A DNA stretch of 51,646 nt from DATEJJ01 sp039649115 (lineage in GTDB: Bacteria; Actinomycetota; Actinomycetes; Mycobacteriales; Micromonosporaceae): positions 1 to 51,646 of the forward strand of contig JBBWZQ010000135.1 in NCBI GenBank assembly GCA_039649115.1, given 5' to 3'. The translations under genes were made by a program, and so were the position numbers. Shown here one piece after another: positions 1 through 9,694 of this stretch. The first letter of the stretch is position 1. Each line of letters begins with the position of its first letter. The notes under the pieces are model-generated. The model searched no databases. It had not been told where the DNA came from and saw only the letters and a program-made list of their open reading frames with translations.

Positions 1-624
1 GACGTCCAGCGCGCCGTCGTCCGGCGCGAGCAGCACCACGGCGGCCAGGCAGGTGAGATCGTGCGAGACCACGAGCGTGAGCTGGTCGGGGTCCAGCGCG
101 TACCGGGCGACCGGCACCGCGATCCCGCCCGCCACGTCCGCGTCCGCGAGCACCGGCCGGTGCCCGAGCACCCGGCTCGGCACCTGCTTCTCGTGGTCGT
201 AGACGTCGACCCCGAACCGCGCCGAGTCCCGCTCCGCCATGGTCGGCGGCCGGTGCCCCGGCGGGTCGACGATCGACGCGACGAGGGTGGCCAGGATGAG
301 GACGGTGAACACAGCCACCCCGGCGTATGCCCGTACGCGCCACTTTGCGAGGTCGGGACGGTCCATCGCCATCCCGAACCGCAGCGCCATCCCGACGCTG
401 CCGGCCGAACCGATCAGGGTGAGCGTGCCGTACATGCCGAGCGGCCGCGTGCGCAGCGCGATCAGGGCGACCAACGAGCCGGTGTAGGCGATCGCGGACA
501 GGTTGATCCGCCGGATGTTGAGGCCATGAATGCCGTCGGAGGTCGGGGCTCGCCGGACGACGATCACACCCGCCACGATCGCGGCGACATCAGCGAGCAG
601 CAGTACGACCGTCCATCCGTTCAC
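1..624 (-). CDS. Membrane protein of unknown function, 3' end cut by the window edge
   Basis: An open minus-strand frame starts at a GTG (622-624, MNGWTVVLLL) and runs off the left edge without a stop, giving at least 208 codons with strong third-position G/C. The visible part has four hydrophobic segments, near residues 4-23, 45-60, 68-83 and 100-120. A hydrophilic tail of about 90 residues follows (from PPGHRPP), probably on the far side of the membrane. No family motif is recognised. The start is supported only by a weak GGTAGG-like upstream sequence. The adjacent hydrolase gene lies upstream on the same strand, about 100 bp away, so co-transcription is possible. The function is unknown. 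Confidence 0.7.
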   Translation of the reverse strand, partial: MNGWTVVLLLADVAAIVAGVIVVRRAPTSDGIHGLNIRRINLSAIAYTGSLVALIALRTRPLGMYGTLTLIGSAGSVGMALRFGMAMDRPDLAKWRVRAYAGVAVFTVLILATLVASIVDPPGHRPPTMAERDSARFGVDVYDHEKQVPSRVLGHRPVLADADVAGGIAVPVARYALDPDQLTLVVSHDLTCLAAVVLLAPDDGALDV

Positions 625-723
625 GCCTACCGATTCTGCGGTACCGCCGCCACCCCTTCCGCGGGGGAGCGCAGCCGGAGCCGGGTTTTGGCGGAGGCGA
701 GCACCCCCCACGCTCCCCCGGGG

Positions 724-1950
724 TCACGGGTACCAGGGGCCGCCGGCGGCGCGGCGGTAGCCGAGGGTCGCGTACACGGCGTCCACAAGGGACTGCCCGC
801 GTTCGTTGATGCCCAGGCCCATGCCCTGGCGGTTCATCGTGTACCCGAAGGACAGGCGGGCCCGCGGGTCGGCGAAGCCCAGGCTGCCGCCCATGCCCGA
901 GTGCCCGAACGCCTCCTCCGACAGCAGGATGCCCTCCCGGTCGGCCACCGGCAGGTGCCGGTTGTCGACGGACTTCACGAACCCGAGCGCCCAGCGGGTC
1001 GGTACCAGCAGCACGGCGTCGACCGAGGTGGCCGCGGTGACCGTACCCATCAGATGGATCTGGTCCGGGTCGACCAGGGTGACGCCGTCGGCGGCGCCGC
1101 CCACGGCCAACGGCCGGTACATGCCGGCGAGGCCGCGCGCGTGGGTGATGCCGCCGACGGCGCCCATCTGGGCGGCGTGTGCCGCCCGGCTGTCCGACTC
1201 GCCCGGCACCAGCATGTAGCCGCCGTTGTTGGCCAGCATCAGGCCCTGCATGGACGCCGGGTCGGACAGTGCCGCCAGGTACATGCTCGGGACGGGGTTG
1301 CCCGCTCCCGGCGGGGCGGCCGGGATGGTCGGCGCGACCCGGTGCTCGTGCTCCGCCGGCAGGCCGAGCCAGAAGTCCAGCCCGAGCGGGCCGGCGACCT
1401 CCGCGGCGAAGAACTGGCCCAGGCCCCGGCCGCTGATCCGGCGGACGAGCTCGCCGACGAGGAAGCCGAAGGTCAGCGCGTGGTACCCGGTGCGGGTGCC
1501 GGGGCGCCAGAACGGCTCCTCCGCGGCCAGCGCGTCGGCCATCAGCGGCCAGTCGTAGAAGCAGCCGGCCGGCAGGGGTGTGCGTACCGCCGGCAGCCCG
1601 GCCTGGTGGCTGAGCAGGTGCCGGACGAGTACCCCCTCCTTGCCGTTCTTGCCGAACTCGGGCCAGTACGCGGTCACCGGCGCGTTGATGTCCAACTGGC
1701 CCCGGCTCGCCAGGATGTGCGCGCACAGCGCGGTGGCGCCCTTGGTCGCCGACCACACGTGGCCGACCGTGTCCCGGTCCCAGGCACGGCCGGTGGCCGG
1801 ATCCGCGCTGCCGCCCCAGAGGTCCACCACGGTCTGCCCGTCGACCGTCACGCAGACCGATGCGCCGACCTCGCTCCGCTCGGCGAAGTTGCGCTCAAAC
1901 TCGCCGCGTACCCGGGCGAAGCCGGACTCGCACGTGCCCTCGACCGCCAT
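724..1950 (-). CDS. Serine hydrolase, beta-lactamase/EstB-like family
   Basis: This 408-residue protein belongs to the class C beta-lactamase-like serine hydrolases (esterase EstB, D-aminopeptidase and PBP relatives). The nucleophile motif SxxK is S67-A-T-K70. The second motif is Y156-H-A, and a GHSG motif (FGHSGMGGSLG) near residue 350 fits the third catalytic box. No signal peptide is visible, so it is probably cytoplasmic. I chose ATG 1950 because the frame further upstream shows no conserved sequence. No good ribosome binding site precedes this ATG; a 16-bp palindrome sits there instead. The gene diverges from the LuxR regulator at 2029. The substrate is unknown; an esterase acting on small acyl esters is the likeliest role. 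Confidence 0.88.
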   Translation of the reverse strand: MAVEGTCESGFARVRGEFERNFAERSEVGASVCVTVDGQTVVDLWGGSADPATGRAWDRDTVGHVWSATKGATALCAHILASRGQLDINAPVTAYWPEFGKNGKEGVLVRHLLSHQAGLPAVRTPLPAGCFYDWPLMADALAAEEPFWRPGTRTGYHALTFGFLVGELVRRISGRGLGQFFAAEVAGPLGLDFWLGLPAEHEHRVAPTIPAAPPGAGNPVPSMYLAALSDPASMQGLMLANNGGYMLVPGESDSRAAHAAQMGAVGGITHARGLAGMYRPLAVGGAADGVTLVDPDQIHLMGTVTAATSVDAVLLVPTRWALGFVKSVDNRHLPVADREGILLSEEAFGHSGMGGSLGFADPRARLSFGYTMNRQGMGLGINERGQSLVDAVYATLGYRRAAGGPWYP

Positions 1951-1965
1951 GCTGCGATCGCAGCA
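1950..1965. promoter_or_regulatory. 16-bp perfect palindrome at the start of the serine hydrolase
   Basis: TGCTGCGATCGCAGCA reads the same on both strands. It begins at the first base of the hydrolase start codon and occupies the place where its ribosome binding site would be. It lies 63 bp from the divergent LuxR start, so it could be an operator or a start-site hairpin. No binding protein is known. Confidence 0.3.
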
Positions 1966-2028
1966 CCGGCCGATCGCGAGCCACAGTAGGGAGTCCCCAA
2001 CTGATAACGCGTGGGTAACGTGGCTGTC

Positions 2029-4794
2029 ATGGCACTCGTGGGTCGGGACGCGGAGCTGGCGCGGGTGCTCGACGCCGTGCTGCGCGTACCGACCGCCGGG
2101 CTGGTCGTCGTCGCGGTGTCCGGCGAGGCGGGCATCGGCAAGTCGCGCCTGCTGGCCGAGGCGGCCGCCCGGCTGGGTAGCCGCGGCTGGCGGGTGCTGC
2201 CGGTCGCCGGCGACCGGCTGGAGCGCCAGATACCGTACGGCACGCTGGCCGGGGCGGTACGCGCGCTCGCGCCGGACAGCGCGTACACCGAAGGGCTGCG
2301 CCGCGAGACGCTCGCCGCGTTGGAACAGGGTCCGGTCGCGGACGCCAGCGGGTCCTTCGCCCGGGCATGCGCGGCGACGACCCGGCTGCTCACCGCGCTG
2401 TCGGCGGCGGGTCCGCTGGCGCTGGTGGTGGACGACCTGGCCGACTTCGACGAGGACTGCCTGGCGCTGTTCGCGGTCGTGCTGCGCCGGCTGGCCGCGG
2501 CACCGATCGGGCTGGTGACCTCGGGCCGCAGCCACCTCGCGCAGCCCGCCCCGGCCGCGGACGAGCTACTGGCCCGGCTGGCCGAGCGGGCCGAACTGGT
2601 CGCCGTGGAGCTGGGTACCCTCACCGCCGGCCAGCTCGCCGACGTGGTCACGCCGGTGCTCGGCGCCCGGCCGGACGAAGCGCTCGCCGCGCAGTTGCAC
2701 CGCCGGGCGGACGGCAATCCGTTCTTCGCCACCGAGATCGCCCGCTCGCTCGCCGAGTCGCGGCTGCTCGCGCGGGACGGGGACAGGGTGCGGCTGGCGG
2801 TGCCGCCGGACGAGGTGCGGCTGACGCGGCGGGACGCGGTGCTGCGCCGGGTGGTGCCGCTGGCGCCGGCCGCGCGCGCCGTTGCCCGTACCCTCGCGGT
2901 CCTCGGCGCGGTCGAGCTGCAGCGCATCGGCCTGGTGGCGGAGGTCGCCGGGCTGCCCGAGGCGGCGGTCGCGGCCGCCTTCGACGAGCTGGTCCGGGCG
3001 GCCGTGGTGGTACGGGACGAGCAGCGGCGGTACCGGTTCTCGCACGCCATCGTGGCCGACGCGCTCTACGGGGAGATCGGCCCGGCACAGCGGCGCCAGT
3101 TGCACGGGCAGGTGGCCCGGCCGCTGCTCGCCGCGCGCGGCCGGGGTGAGCCGGTGGACCTGCTGGACCTGGCCCGGCACGTGGCGGAGTCGGCCAGCCC
3201 GGGCGAGGTGGCGGCGGTGCAGGTACTCACCGACGCCGCCCGGTACGCGGTGGCCGGCGCGCCGGATGCCGCGGCCGATCTCTGCGAACGGGCGCTGTCG
3301 CTGCTCGGTCCCGGTGCCGCGCGGCGGTCCGGGCTGCTGGCGCTGCGCTGCCGGGCCCTGGCGCGCGCGTCCCGGCCGGCGCAGGCGGTGCAGGCCGGGC
3401 GGGAGGCCCTCGCCCTGCTGCCACCGGGTGAGGAGCGGTACCGCACCGCCACCGCCGTCATCAGCAGCCTGTTCCTGCTCGACCGGATCGACGAGGCGAT
3501 CGAGGTGGCCGACCGGCAGCTCGCCGAGGGCGACCCGCCGGCGGCCCTGCAGGCGCAGCGGGCGGTGATGCTGGCCTTCGGCGGGCGCTGCGAGGAGGCG
3601 GCCGAGCAGGGCGCGCTGGCCGCGGCCACGGTCCCCGCGTCGCCGGGCGAGGAGGTGGTGGTCTGCGGCCAGCTCGCGATGCTCGCCTCGATGCTGGCCC
3701 GGCACGCCGAGACCGTGGCGCTCGCCGACCGGGCGCTGCGGGCGAGCGGCGACTCCACCGCGCTGCGGCTGCAGGCGCTGGCCGTGGGCGCGTCGACCGA
3801 GGCGCTGGCCGGGCTGGTACCGCAGGCCGCCAGACGGTTGCGCCAGGCAAGCGAGCTGGTGGATGGCTCGGTGGCTCACCTGTTCTCCGGCGAGCTGGCG
3901 CTGACCCGCGTGGTGCTGGACTGGCTGGGCGGGCGGTGGGACGCGGCCCTGGAGGGGCTGCGCACCGTCACGCCCGAGCTGACCGTACGCCGCCAGGCCA
4001 TGCTCGCCGCCGCGCTGGGCGCGGTGGAGCTGGAGATGCGTACCTGGCGCGGCGAGTTCGCGGTCGCCGCGTCGCTCGCCGCGCATCCGGCGCCGCGCCT
4101 GCCCAACCTGGCGAACCTGCACGCCTGGGCCCTGGCCGGGTACCAGGCCGCGACCGGTGACCGGGACGCCGCGCTGGCCACCCTGCACGCCGCGCTGGAC
4201 AGCGGGCCGGCGCCGTACGGCACCCTGCTGCTGTCCCGGCGCATCGAGCTGGATCCCGCCGGTGACGGCCGGGACGCGTGGGTGAAGGCGCTGGTCGAGG
4301 TGGCGACACCGAGCATCTCGCCGTGGTCGACCACGACGCTGCACCGCACGCTGGGGCAGGTGCGCGCCGATCCGCAGGCGCTGCGCGAGGCGGCCGGGCT
4401 GGCGCAGTCGGGCGGGTTGCCGTTCGAGGCGGCCCGCGCGCAGTTGGCGCTCGGCGAGCTGGTCGAGGCGGAGGTGCCGGCGCTGGTCGACGCGTACCGG
4501 CTCTTCGCGCGGCTGGGTGCGCACGGGCTGCGCCGCCGGGCCGGGCGCCGCCTGCACGAGCTGGGCGCCAGGGTGCCCCGTACCCGCCCGGGCGCGGCCG
4601 GACTGCTCAGCGAGTCGGAGGAGCGGGTGGCCCGGCTGGTCCAGCAGGGCATGCGCAACCGGGAGATCGCCACCGCGCTGCACTACAGCCCGCGCAGCAT
4701 CGAGGTTTACCTGTCGCGCATCTACGCCAAGCTCCGCGTCGCCTCCCGCCTGGAGCTGGCCCGCGCCCTGGACGCCATGGACGCCGCCGCCTGA
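2029..4794 (+). CDS. LAL-type LuxR transcriptional regulator with ATPase domain
   Basis: This is a 921-residue LAL-family regulator (large ATP-binding LuxR). Residues 32-40 (GEAGIGKSR) form the Walker A loop and LALVVDDLADF is the Walker B strand. The middle (about 330-800) is alpha-helical and TPR-like. The C-terminus carries a LuxR helix-turn-helix (LSESEERVARL to LRVASRLELARAL). Such proteins activate catabolic or biosynthetic operons when a ligand binds. An in-frame GTG at 2011 would add six residues, but ATG 2029 matches the usual MALVGRDAEL opening. A TAACGT box at 2016-2021 ends seven bases before this ATG, so the mRNA may be leaderless. The acyl-CoA operon follows 90 bp downstream and is the obvious candidate target. 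Confidence 0.92.
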   Translation: MALVGRDAELARVLDAVLRVPTAGLVVVAVSGEAGIGKSRLLAEAAARLGSRGWRVLPVAGDRLERQIPYGTLAGAVRALAPDSAYTEGLRRETLAALEQGPVADASGSFARACAATTRLLTALSAAGPLALVVDDLADFDEDCLALFAVVLRRLAAAPIGLVTSGRSHLAQPAPAADELLARLAERAELVAVELGTLTAGQLADVVTPVLGARPDEALAAQLHRRADGNPFFATEIARSLAESRLLARDGDRVRLAVPPDEVRLTRRDAVLRRVVPLAPAARAVARTLAVLGAVELQRIGLVAEVAGLPEAAVAAAFDELVRAAVVVRDEQRRYRFSHAIVADALYGEIGPAQRRQLHGQVARPLLAARGRGEPVDLLDLARHVAESASPGEVAAVQVLTDAARYAVAGAPDAAADLCERALSLLGPGAARRSGLLALRCRALARASRPAQAVQAGREALALLPPGEERYRTATAVISSLFLLDRIDEAIEVADRQLAEGDPPAALQAQRAVMLAFGGRCEEAAEQGALAAATVPASPGEEVVVCGQLAMLASMLARHAETVALADRALRASGDSTALRLQALAVGASTEALAGLVPQAARRLRQASELVDGSVAHLFSGELALTRVVLDWLGGRWDAALEGLRTVTPELTVRRQAMLAAALGAVELEMRTWRGEFAVAASLAAHPAPRLPNLANLHAWALAGYQAATGDRDAALATLHAALDSGPAPYGTLLLSRRIELDPAGDGRDAWVKALVEVATPSISPWSTTTLHRTLGQVRADPQALREAAGLAQSGGLPFEAARAQLALGELVEAEVPALVDAYRLFARLGAHGLRRRAGRRLHELGARVPRTRPGAAGLLSESEERVARLVQQGMRNREIATALHYSPRSIEVYLSRIYAKLRVASRLELARALDAMDAAA

Positions 4795-4884
4795 CCGGCC
4801 CGTCGCGCGCCTGGCCCGCGCCGCCGGACCCGCCGCTCCCTTAGCTGTTGTGGTTCCCGTATTGCCAACGGGGGGCAGCCCCGC

Positions 4885-6984
4885 TTGCATGAACGGATGG
4901 GGTCGACCGGCTACACCACCTGCCCGCTGTGCGAGGCGACCTGCGGGCTGGAGCTGACGCTCGACGGCGGCCGTGTCGCGGGCGTGCGCGGCGACCCGGC
5001 GGACCCGCTCAGCCGGGGGTACCTGTGCGCGAAGGGTGCCGCGCTGGGCCAGCTCGAGGCGGATCCCGACCGGGTCCGCACGCCGCGGGTCCGCCGGGAC
5101 GGCAAGCTGGTACCGGCGACCTGGGACGAGGCGTTCGCCGCGGTGCACGAGGGCCTGACCGGCGTGATCGAGGCACACGGCCGCGACGCGGTCGCGATGT
5201 ACCTCGGCAACCCCAACGTGCACACGCTCGCCGGCGTGCTGTTCGCGGCACCGCTGCGCAAGGCGCTGGGCTCCCGCAACATCTACACCGCGTCCACAGT
5301 GGACCAGATGCCGAAGCACGTGGCGTGCGGGTACCTGTTCGGCAACCCGCTCGCGATCCCGGTACCCGACGTGGACCGCACCGACTTCCTGCTGGTCCTC
5401 GGCGCCGACCCGTACTCCTCCAACGGTTCACTGTGGACGGTGCCGGACCTGCCCGGCCGGCTGGCCGCCCTGCGCGAGCGCGGCGGGCGGCTGGTGGTGG
5501 TCGACCCGCGCCGCAGCCGCACCGCGCGCCACGCCGACCGGTACCTGCCGATCCGCCCCGGCACCGACGTGTACCTGCTGCTGGGCATGGTGCACGAGCT
5601 GTTCGCCCGGGACCTGGTCGCGCTGCGCGGGCTCGATCCGCACGTGTCCGGTCTCGCGGAGCTGCGCGCGCTGGTCGCCCCGTTCCGGCCCGACGTCGTG
5701 GCGGCGTGGTGCGGGGTACCGGACGCCGCGATCCGGGAGCTGGCCGCCGACCTGGCCGCCGCGCCCCGGGCCGCGGTCTACGGCCGGATCGGCACCACCA
5801 CGGTCCCGCACGGCACGGTCACCAGCTGGCTGGTGGACGTGCTCAACGTGCTCACCGGCAACCTGGACCGGCCCGGCGGCGCGATGTTCCCGCTGCCGGC
5901 GCACGCGCGCCGGGGCACCGGGCGGGGCAACGGGTTCACCACCGGGCGCTGGCACAGCCGGGTGCGCGGGCTGCCCGAGGTGCTCGGCGAGCTGCCGGCG
6001 GTGACGCTGGCCGACGAGATCCTCACGCCGGGCCGGGGGCAGGTGCGCGCGCTGCTGACGGTCGCCGGCAACCCGGTGCTCTCGCTGCCCAACTCGGGCC
6101 GGCTGGACGCGGCGATCGACGGGCTGGACTTCGTGGTGTGCGTCGACCCGTACGTCAACGCCACCACCCGGCACGCCGACGTGCTCCTGCCGCCACCGCC
6201 GCACACCCAGCAGGCGCACTACGATCTCGCGTTCTACCACTTCGCGGTCCGCAACGTGGCCCGCTTCTCGCCGCCGCCGCTGCCGCTCGCCCCGGGCGCG
6301 CTGGACGAGAGCGACATCCTGCTGCGCCTCATCGCGATCCTCTCCGGCCAGGGCCCGGACGCGCCGACCGACGGGCCGGGGGAGGAGCTGCGGCTGCTGG
6401 ACAAGCGGCTGCGCGGCGGCGCGTACGGGCTGTCCCTCGACCAGCTGCTCGCGCAGCCGCACGGGATCGACCTCGGCCCGCTGCAACCGCGGATCCCCGA
6501 GGTGCTGCGCACCCCGTCCGGCCGCGTCGAGCTGTGCCCGCCGCCGATCGCCGCCGAGGTGTCCACAATGGAGGCTCCGGTGCCGCCCGCGGACGGCGCG
6601 TTCCACGTCATCGGCCGGCGGCACGTGCGCAGCAACAACTCCTGGATGCACAACGTGCCGGCCCTCGTCAAGGGCCGGCCACTGTGCACGCTCGTGGTGA
6701 ACGGCTCCGACGCGCGGCGCCTCGGCCTGGTCACCGGCGGCCAGGCCCGGGTCACCTCGCGGGTGGGGCAGGTCGAGCTGACCGTGGAGGTCACCGACGA
6801 CATCGCGCCGGGCGTGGTGAGCATCCCGCACGGCTTCGGGCACGACCTGCCGGGCGTGGAACTGTCGGTGGCCCGCGAGGTGCCGGGGGCCAACACCAAC
6901 CTGCTGACCGACGACGTGCGGATGGACCCGCTTTCCGGCACGGCGGTCCTCAATGGAGTACCCGTGGAGGTGTTGCCCGCGTGA
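4885..6984 (+). CDS. Molybdopterin (bis-MGD) oxidoreductase
   Basis: This 699-residue protein belongs to the DMSO-reductase superfamily. The N-terminus has a C-x2-C-x3-C cluster (C13, C16, C20) and a fourth cysteine in GYLCAKG (C48), which would hold one 4Fe-4S cluster. The Mo-cofactor domains follow, and a C-terminal dinucleotide-binding domain starts near VIGRRHVRSNNSW. There is no Tat signal, so it is cytoplasmic. The metal-ligand region reads TASTVDQMPKHV; no Cys or Sec ligand is evident. Starts are TTG 4885 or ATG 4897. It opens an operon with an acyl-CoA synthetase (GTG overlaps this stop) and two acyl-CoA dehydrogenases. No partner electron-transfer subunit is nearby. The substrate is unknown; the context suggests an acid or acyl-CoA intermediate. 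Confidence 0.93.
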   Translation: MHERMGSTGYTTCPLCEATCGLELTLDGGRVAGVRGDPADPLSRGYLCAKGAALGQLEADPDRVRTPRVRRDGKLVPATWDEAFAAVHEGLTGVIEAHGRDAVAMYLGNPNVHTLAGVLFAAPLRKALGSRNIYTASTVDQMPKHVACGYLFGNPLAIPVPDVDRTDFLLVLGADPYSSNGSLWTVPDLPGRLAALRERGGRLVVVDPRRSRTARHADRYLPIRPGTDVYLLLGMVHELFARDLVALRGLDPHVSGLAELRALVAPFRPDVVAAWCGVPDAAIRELAADLAAAPRAAVYGRIGTTTVPHGTVTSWLVDVLNVLTGNLDRPGGAMFPLPAHARRGTGRGNGFTTGRWHSRVRGLPEVLGELPAVTLADEILTPGRGQVRALLTVAGNPVLSLPNSGRLDAAIDGLDFVVCVDPYVNATTRHADVLLPPPPHTQQAHYDLAFYHFAVRNVARFSPPPLPLAPGALDESDILLRLIAILSGQGPDAPTDGPGEELRLLDKRLRGGAYGLSLDQLLAQPHGIDLGPLQPRIPEVLRTPSGRVELCPPPIAAEVSTMEAPVPPADGAFHVIGRRHVRSNNSWMHNVPALVKGRPLCTLVVNGSDARRLGLVTGGQARVTSRVGQVELTVEVTDDIAPGVVSIPHGFGHDLPGVELSVAREVPGANTNLLTDDVRMDPLSGTAVLNGVPVEVLPA

Positions 6985-8519
6985 GCCGTACTGTCGCGGA
7001 TCTGCCGTTCGACGGGGCGCGGCGGTACGGTGCCCTGCCGGCGCTGCGGTACAAGCGCGGGGACAGCTGGCAGGACCAGTCCTTCGCGGACCTGGCCGGG
7101 ACGGTGCGGGCGATCGCCGGCGGGCTGGTCGAGACCGGGGTGTCGCCCGGCGACCGGGTATGCGTGCTCGGCGAGACCAGTCCCGAGTGGACACAGATCG
7201 GGCTCGGCGTGATCGCGGCCGGTGCGGTGGTGGTACCCGTCTACCCGACCAGCTCCGTGCTGGAACGGGAGTGGATCGTCAGCAACTCCGGTGCGAAGGC
7301 CGTCCTGGAGCCGTCACCGTCCACCGTGGAGCGGCTGGCCACCGGCGGCTGGACCGGTGAGCTGGAGCGGCGCCGGGCGGCGATCGACCCGGACGACCCG
7401 TGCGTCATCATCTACACGTCGGGCACGACCGGGCCGCCGAAGGGCTGCGTGCTGACCCACCGCAACTGGCTCGCCCTGTGCCACATCACCGAGGAGCTGT
7501 CCTACGTCACCGCCGACGACGTGGTGTACCTGTTCCTGCCGCTGGCACACGTCTTCGCCCAGCTGGTCCAGTTCGGCGCGCTGTACTCCGGCGCCACGCT
7601 CGCGTACTTCGGCGGCGACCTGCGCCGGGTGGTGGCGGAGCTGGCCGAGGTGCGACCGACGTTCCTGCCGTCGGTACCCAGGATCTTCGAGAAGCTGCAC
7701 ACCGCGCTCGCCGGCCGGGTGGACGCGGCGACGGTACGGGGAGCGTTCGGCGGCCGGCTGCGGCTCGCGCTCTCCGGGGCCGCGCCGATCTCCCTCGCCG
7801 TGCTGGAGTACTTCCACGCCGTCGGGGTACCGGTCGTCGAGGGGTACGGGATGACCGAGACCACCGGCTGCGGCACGGTCAGCACCCTGGACCGCCACCG
7901 CCTGGGCACCGTCGGTGTCGCGGCTCCCGGCGTCTCCATCCGCCTCGCGGAGGACGGCGAGATCCTGATGGCCGGCCCCAACGTCTTCGCCGGGTACTGG
8001 CAGGACCCGGAGGCCACCAGGGAGTCCCTTGTGGACGGCTGGCTGCACACGGGCGACCTCGGCACCATCGACGAGGACGGGTTCATCACGATCACCGGGC
8101 GGAAGAAGGACATCATCATCACGGCTGGCGGCAAGAACGTGGCCCCCGCCGAACTGGAGAACCAGCTGCGCCAGTCCCGCTGGATCTCCCAGGCCCTCGT
8201 GTACGGCGACCGCCGCCCGTACCCGGTCGTCCTGCTCACCCTCGATGCCGACGAGATCGTGCCCTGGGCGCGCGACCACGGCCTGCCCACCGACCTGGCG
8301 GCCCTGGCCGCCCACCCGCAGGTGCGCGACCGGCTGCAGGCCCTCGTGGACGCGGCCAACGAACGGGTCTCCCGCCCGGCGCGCATCAAGCGGTTCGCCA
8401 TCCTGGAGCGCGACTTCACGCTGGAGGCGGGGGAGCTGACCCCGACGTTGAAGCTGAAGCGTGCCGTGGTGCACGCCAACCACGCCACCGTCATCGAGGA
8501 GCTGTATGGATCTGCATGA
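6981..8519 (+). CDS. Long-chain fatty-acid-type acyl-CoA synthetase (AMP-binding)
   Basis: This 512-residue ANL-superfamily ligase activates a carboxylic acid to its CoA thioester through an acyl-AMP. The phosphate-binding motif YTSGTTGPPKG is at residues 145-155. VEGYGMTETTG is the A5 region, GWLHTGDLG the A7 region, and GRKKDIIITAGGKNVAP the hinge that leads to the C-terminal lid. It is shorter than typical FACS proteins (about 600 residues), mainly from a compact region before the P-loop (residues 105-140). GTG 6981 overlaps the stop of the molybdoenzyme gene by 4 nt, so the two are translationally coupled. The dehydrogenases downstream suggest that its product enters a beta-oxidation-like route. 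Confidence 0.93.
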   Translation: MSRTVADLPFDGARRYGALPALRYKRGDSWQDQSFADLAGTVRAIAGGLVETGVSPGDRVCVLGETSPEWTQIGLGVIAAGAVVVPVYPTSSVLEREWIVSNSGAKAVLEPSPSTVERLATGGWTGELERRRAAIDPDDPCVIIYTSGTTGPPKGCVLTHRNWLALCHITEELSYVTADDVVYLFLPLAHVFAQLVQFGALYSGATLAYFGGDLRRVVAELAEVRPTFLPSVPRIFEKLHTALAGRVDAATVRGAFGGRLRLALSGAAPISLAVLEYFHAVGVPVVEGYGMTETTGCGTVSTLDRHRLGTVGVAAPGVSIRLAEDGEILMAGPNVFAGYWQDPEATRESLVDGWLHTGDLGTIDEDGFITITGRKKDIIITAGGKNVAPAELENQLRQSRWISQALVYGDRRPYPVVLLTLDADEIVPWARDHGLPTDLAALAAHPQVRDRLQALVDAANERVSRPARIKRFAILERDFTLEAGELTPTLKLKRAVVHANHATVIEELYGSA

Positions 8520-9642
8520 GGCGCTGGACGCGTTCCTCGCCGCGCACGACCCGGCGACCACGCCGCGGCCGCAGTTCCTCCGGGCCCGGTTCGACGCCGG
8601 TCTGGCCTGGGTGAACTATCCGGTCGGGCTGGGCGGCCTGGGGCTGCCCGGCACGCTGCAACCGGTGGTGGACGCGGCACTGGCCGCGGCGGGCGCGCCG
8701 GACAACCAGCCGTTGCGCATCGGCATCGGCCTGGGCATGGCGGCGCCCACCATCCTGCGCCACGGCACCGACGAGCAGCGCCGGCGCTGGCTACGTCCAC
8801 TGTGGACAGGCGAGGAGGTGTGGTGCCAGCTGTTCAGCGAGCCGGGCGCCGGCTCCGACCTCGCCTCGCTGTCCACCCGGGCGGTGCGCGACGGGGACGG
8901 CTGGATCGTGGACGGGCAGAAGGTGTGGACGTCGATGGCGCACGAGGCGCGCTGGGCCATCCTCATCGCGCGCAGCGACCCGTCGGTGCCCAAGCACGCC
9001 GGCCTGACCTACTTCGCCTGCGACATGACCGCACCCGGGGTCGAGGTGCGGCCGCTGCGGCAGATCACCGGCGAGGCCGAGTTCAACGAGGTGTTCCTGA
9101 GCGGGGTACGGATCCCGGACGCGCACCGGATCGGGGACGCCGGCGCGGGCTGGCAGGTCGCCCGGACGACGCTGATGAACGAGCGGGTGGCCATCGGCGG
9201 CGGGCCGGTGCCGCGCGAGTACGGGATGATCGGGGTGGTGGCCCGGGCCTGGCGCGAGCGGCCCGAGCTGCGTACCGCGGCCGGGCGCGACGCGCTCGTG
9301 CGCCTGTGGGTCGCGGCCGAGGCAGCGAGGCTGTCCGCCCGGCGGCTGCGCGAGCAGCTCGCGGCCGGGCAGCCCGGTGCCGAGGGCTCCGCCGTCAAGT
9401 ACGCGTACGCCACGCTGAACCAGGAGATCTCCGGCTTCGAGCTGGAACTGCTGGGCGAGGAGGCGCTGCGGTACGACGACTGGACGATGCGCCGACCGAC
9501 CATTGTGGACTGGCAGCACCGCACCCCCGGCTACCGCTACCTCCGCGCCAGAGGCAACTCCATCGAGGGCGGCACCTCCGAGATCCTCTGCAACATCATC
9601 GCCGAACGCGTACTCGGCCTGCCCCGCGAGGCGACCTCATGA
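8506..9642 (+). CDS. Acyl-CoA dehydrogenase, catalytic-type subunit
   Basis: This 378-residue FAD-dependent acyl-CoA dehydrogenase desaturates an acyl-CoA at C2-C3. The middle domain has LFSEPGAGSDLASL and WIVDGQKVWTS, which contact flavin and substrate. The C-terminal RGNSIEGGTSEI keeps a glutamate at the position of the catalytic base in this family. ATG 8506 lies 14 nt inside the synthetase gene, behind GAGGAG. The next gene is a second, shorter acyl-CoA dehydrogenase. Paired genes of this sort (FadE28/FadE29-like in steroid side-chain catabolism) make heterotetramers, and this member looks like the catalytic partner. The substrate cannot be told from sequence. Confidence 0.92.
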   Translation: MDLHEALDAFLAAHDPATTPRPQFLRARFDAGLAWVNYPVGLGGLGLPGTLQPVVDAALAAAGAPDNQPLRIGIGLGMAAPTILRHGTDEQRRRWLRPLWTGEEVWCQLFSEPGAGSDLASLSTRAVRDGDGWIVDGQKVWTSMAHEARWAILIARSDPSVPKHAGLTYFACDMTAPGVEVRPLRQITGEAEFNEVFLSGVRIPDAHRIGDAGAGWQVARTTLMNERVAIGGGPVPREYGMIGVVARAWRERPELRTAAGRDALVRLWVAAEAARLSARRLREQLAAGQPGAEGSAVKYAYATLNQEISGFELELLGEEALRYDDWTMRRPTIVDWQHRTPGYRYLRARGNSIEGGTSEILCNIIAERVLGLPREATS

Positions 9643-9694
9643 TCGCGACAACGTCATCGAGGTTGCGAGGATCCTGGGTGGGCGGAGGGGCGGC

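Noticed and set aside
61..1989. Long plus-strand open frame opposite the membrane and hydrolase genes
   Set aside because: Arg/Pro/His-rich translation with no motif; it is antisense to the well-supported hydrolase and continues through the intergenic gap, as is typical of spurious frames in GC-rich DNA.
1951..2535. N-terminal extension of the serine hydrolase
   Set aside because: The extension lies antisense to the LuxR regulator and has no family similarity; the conserved protein begins near ATG 1950.
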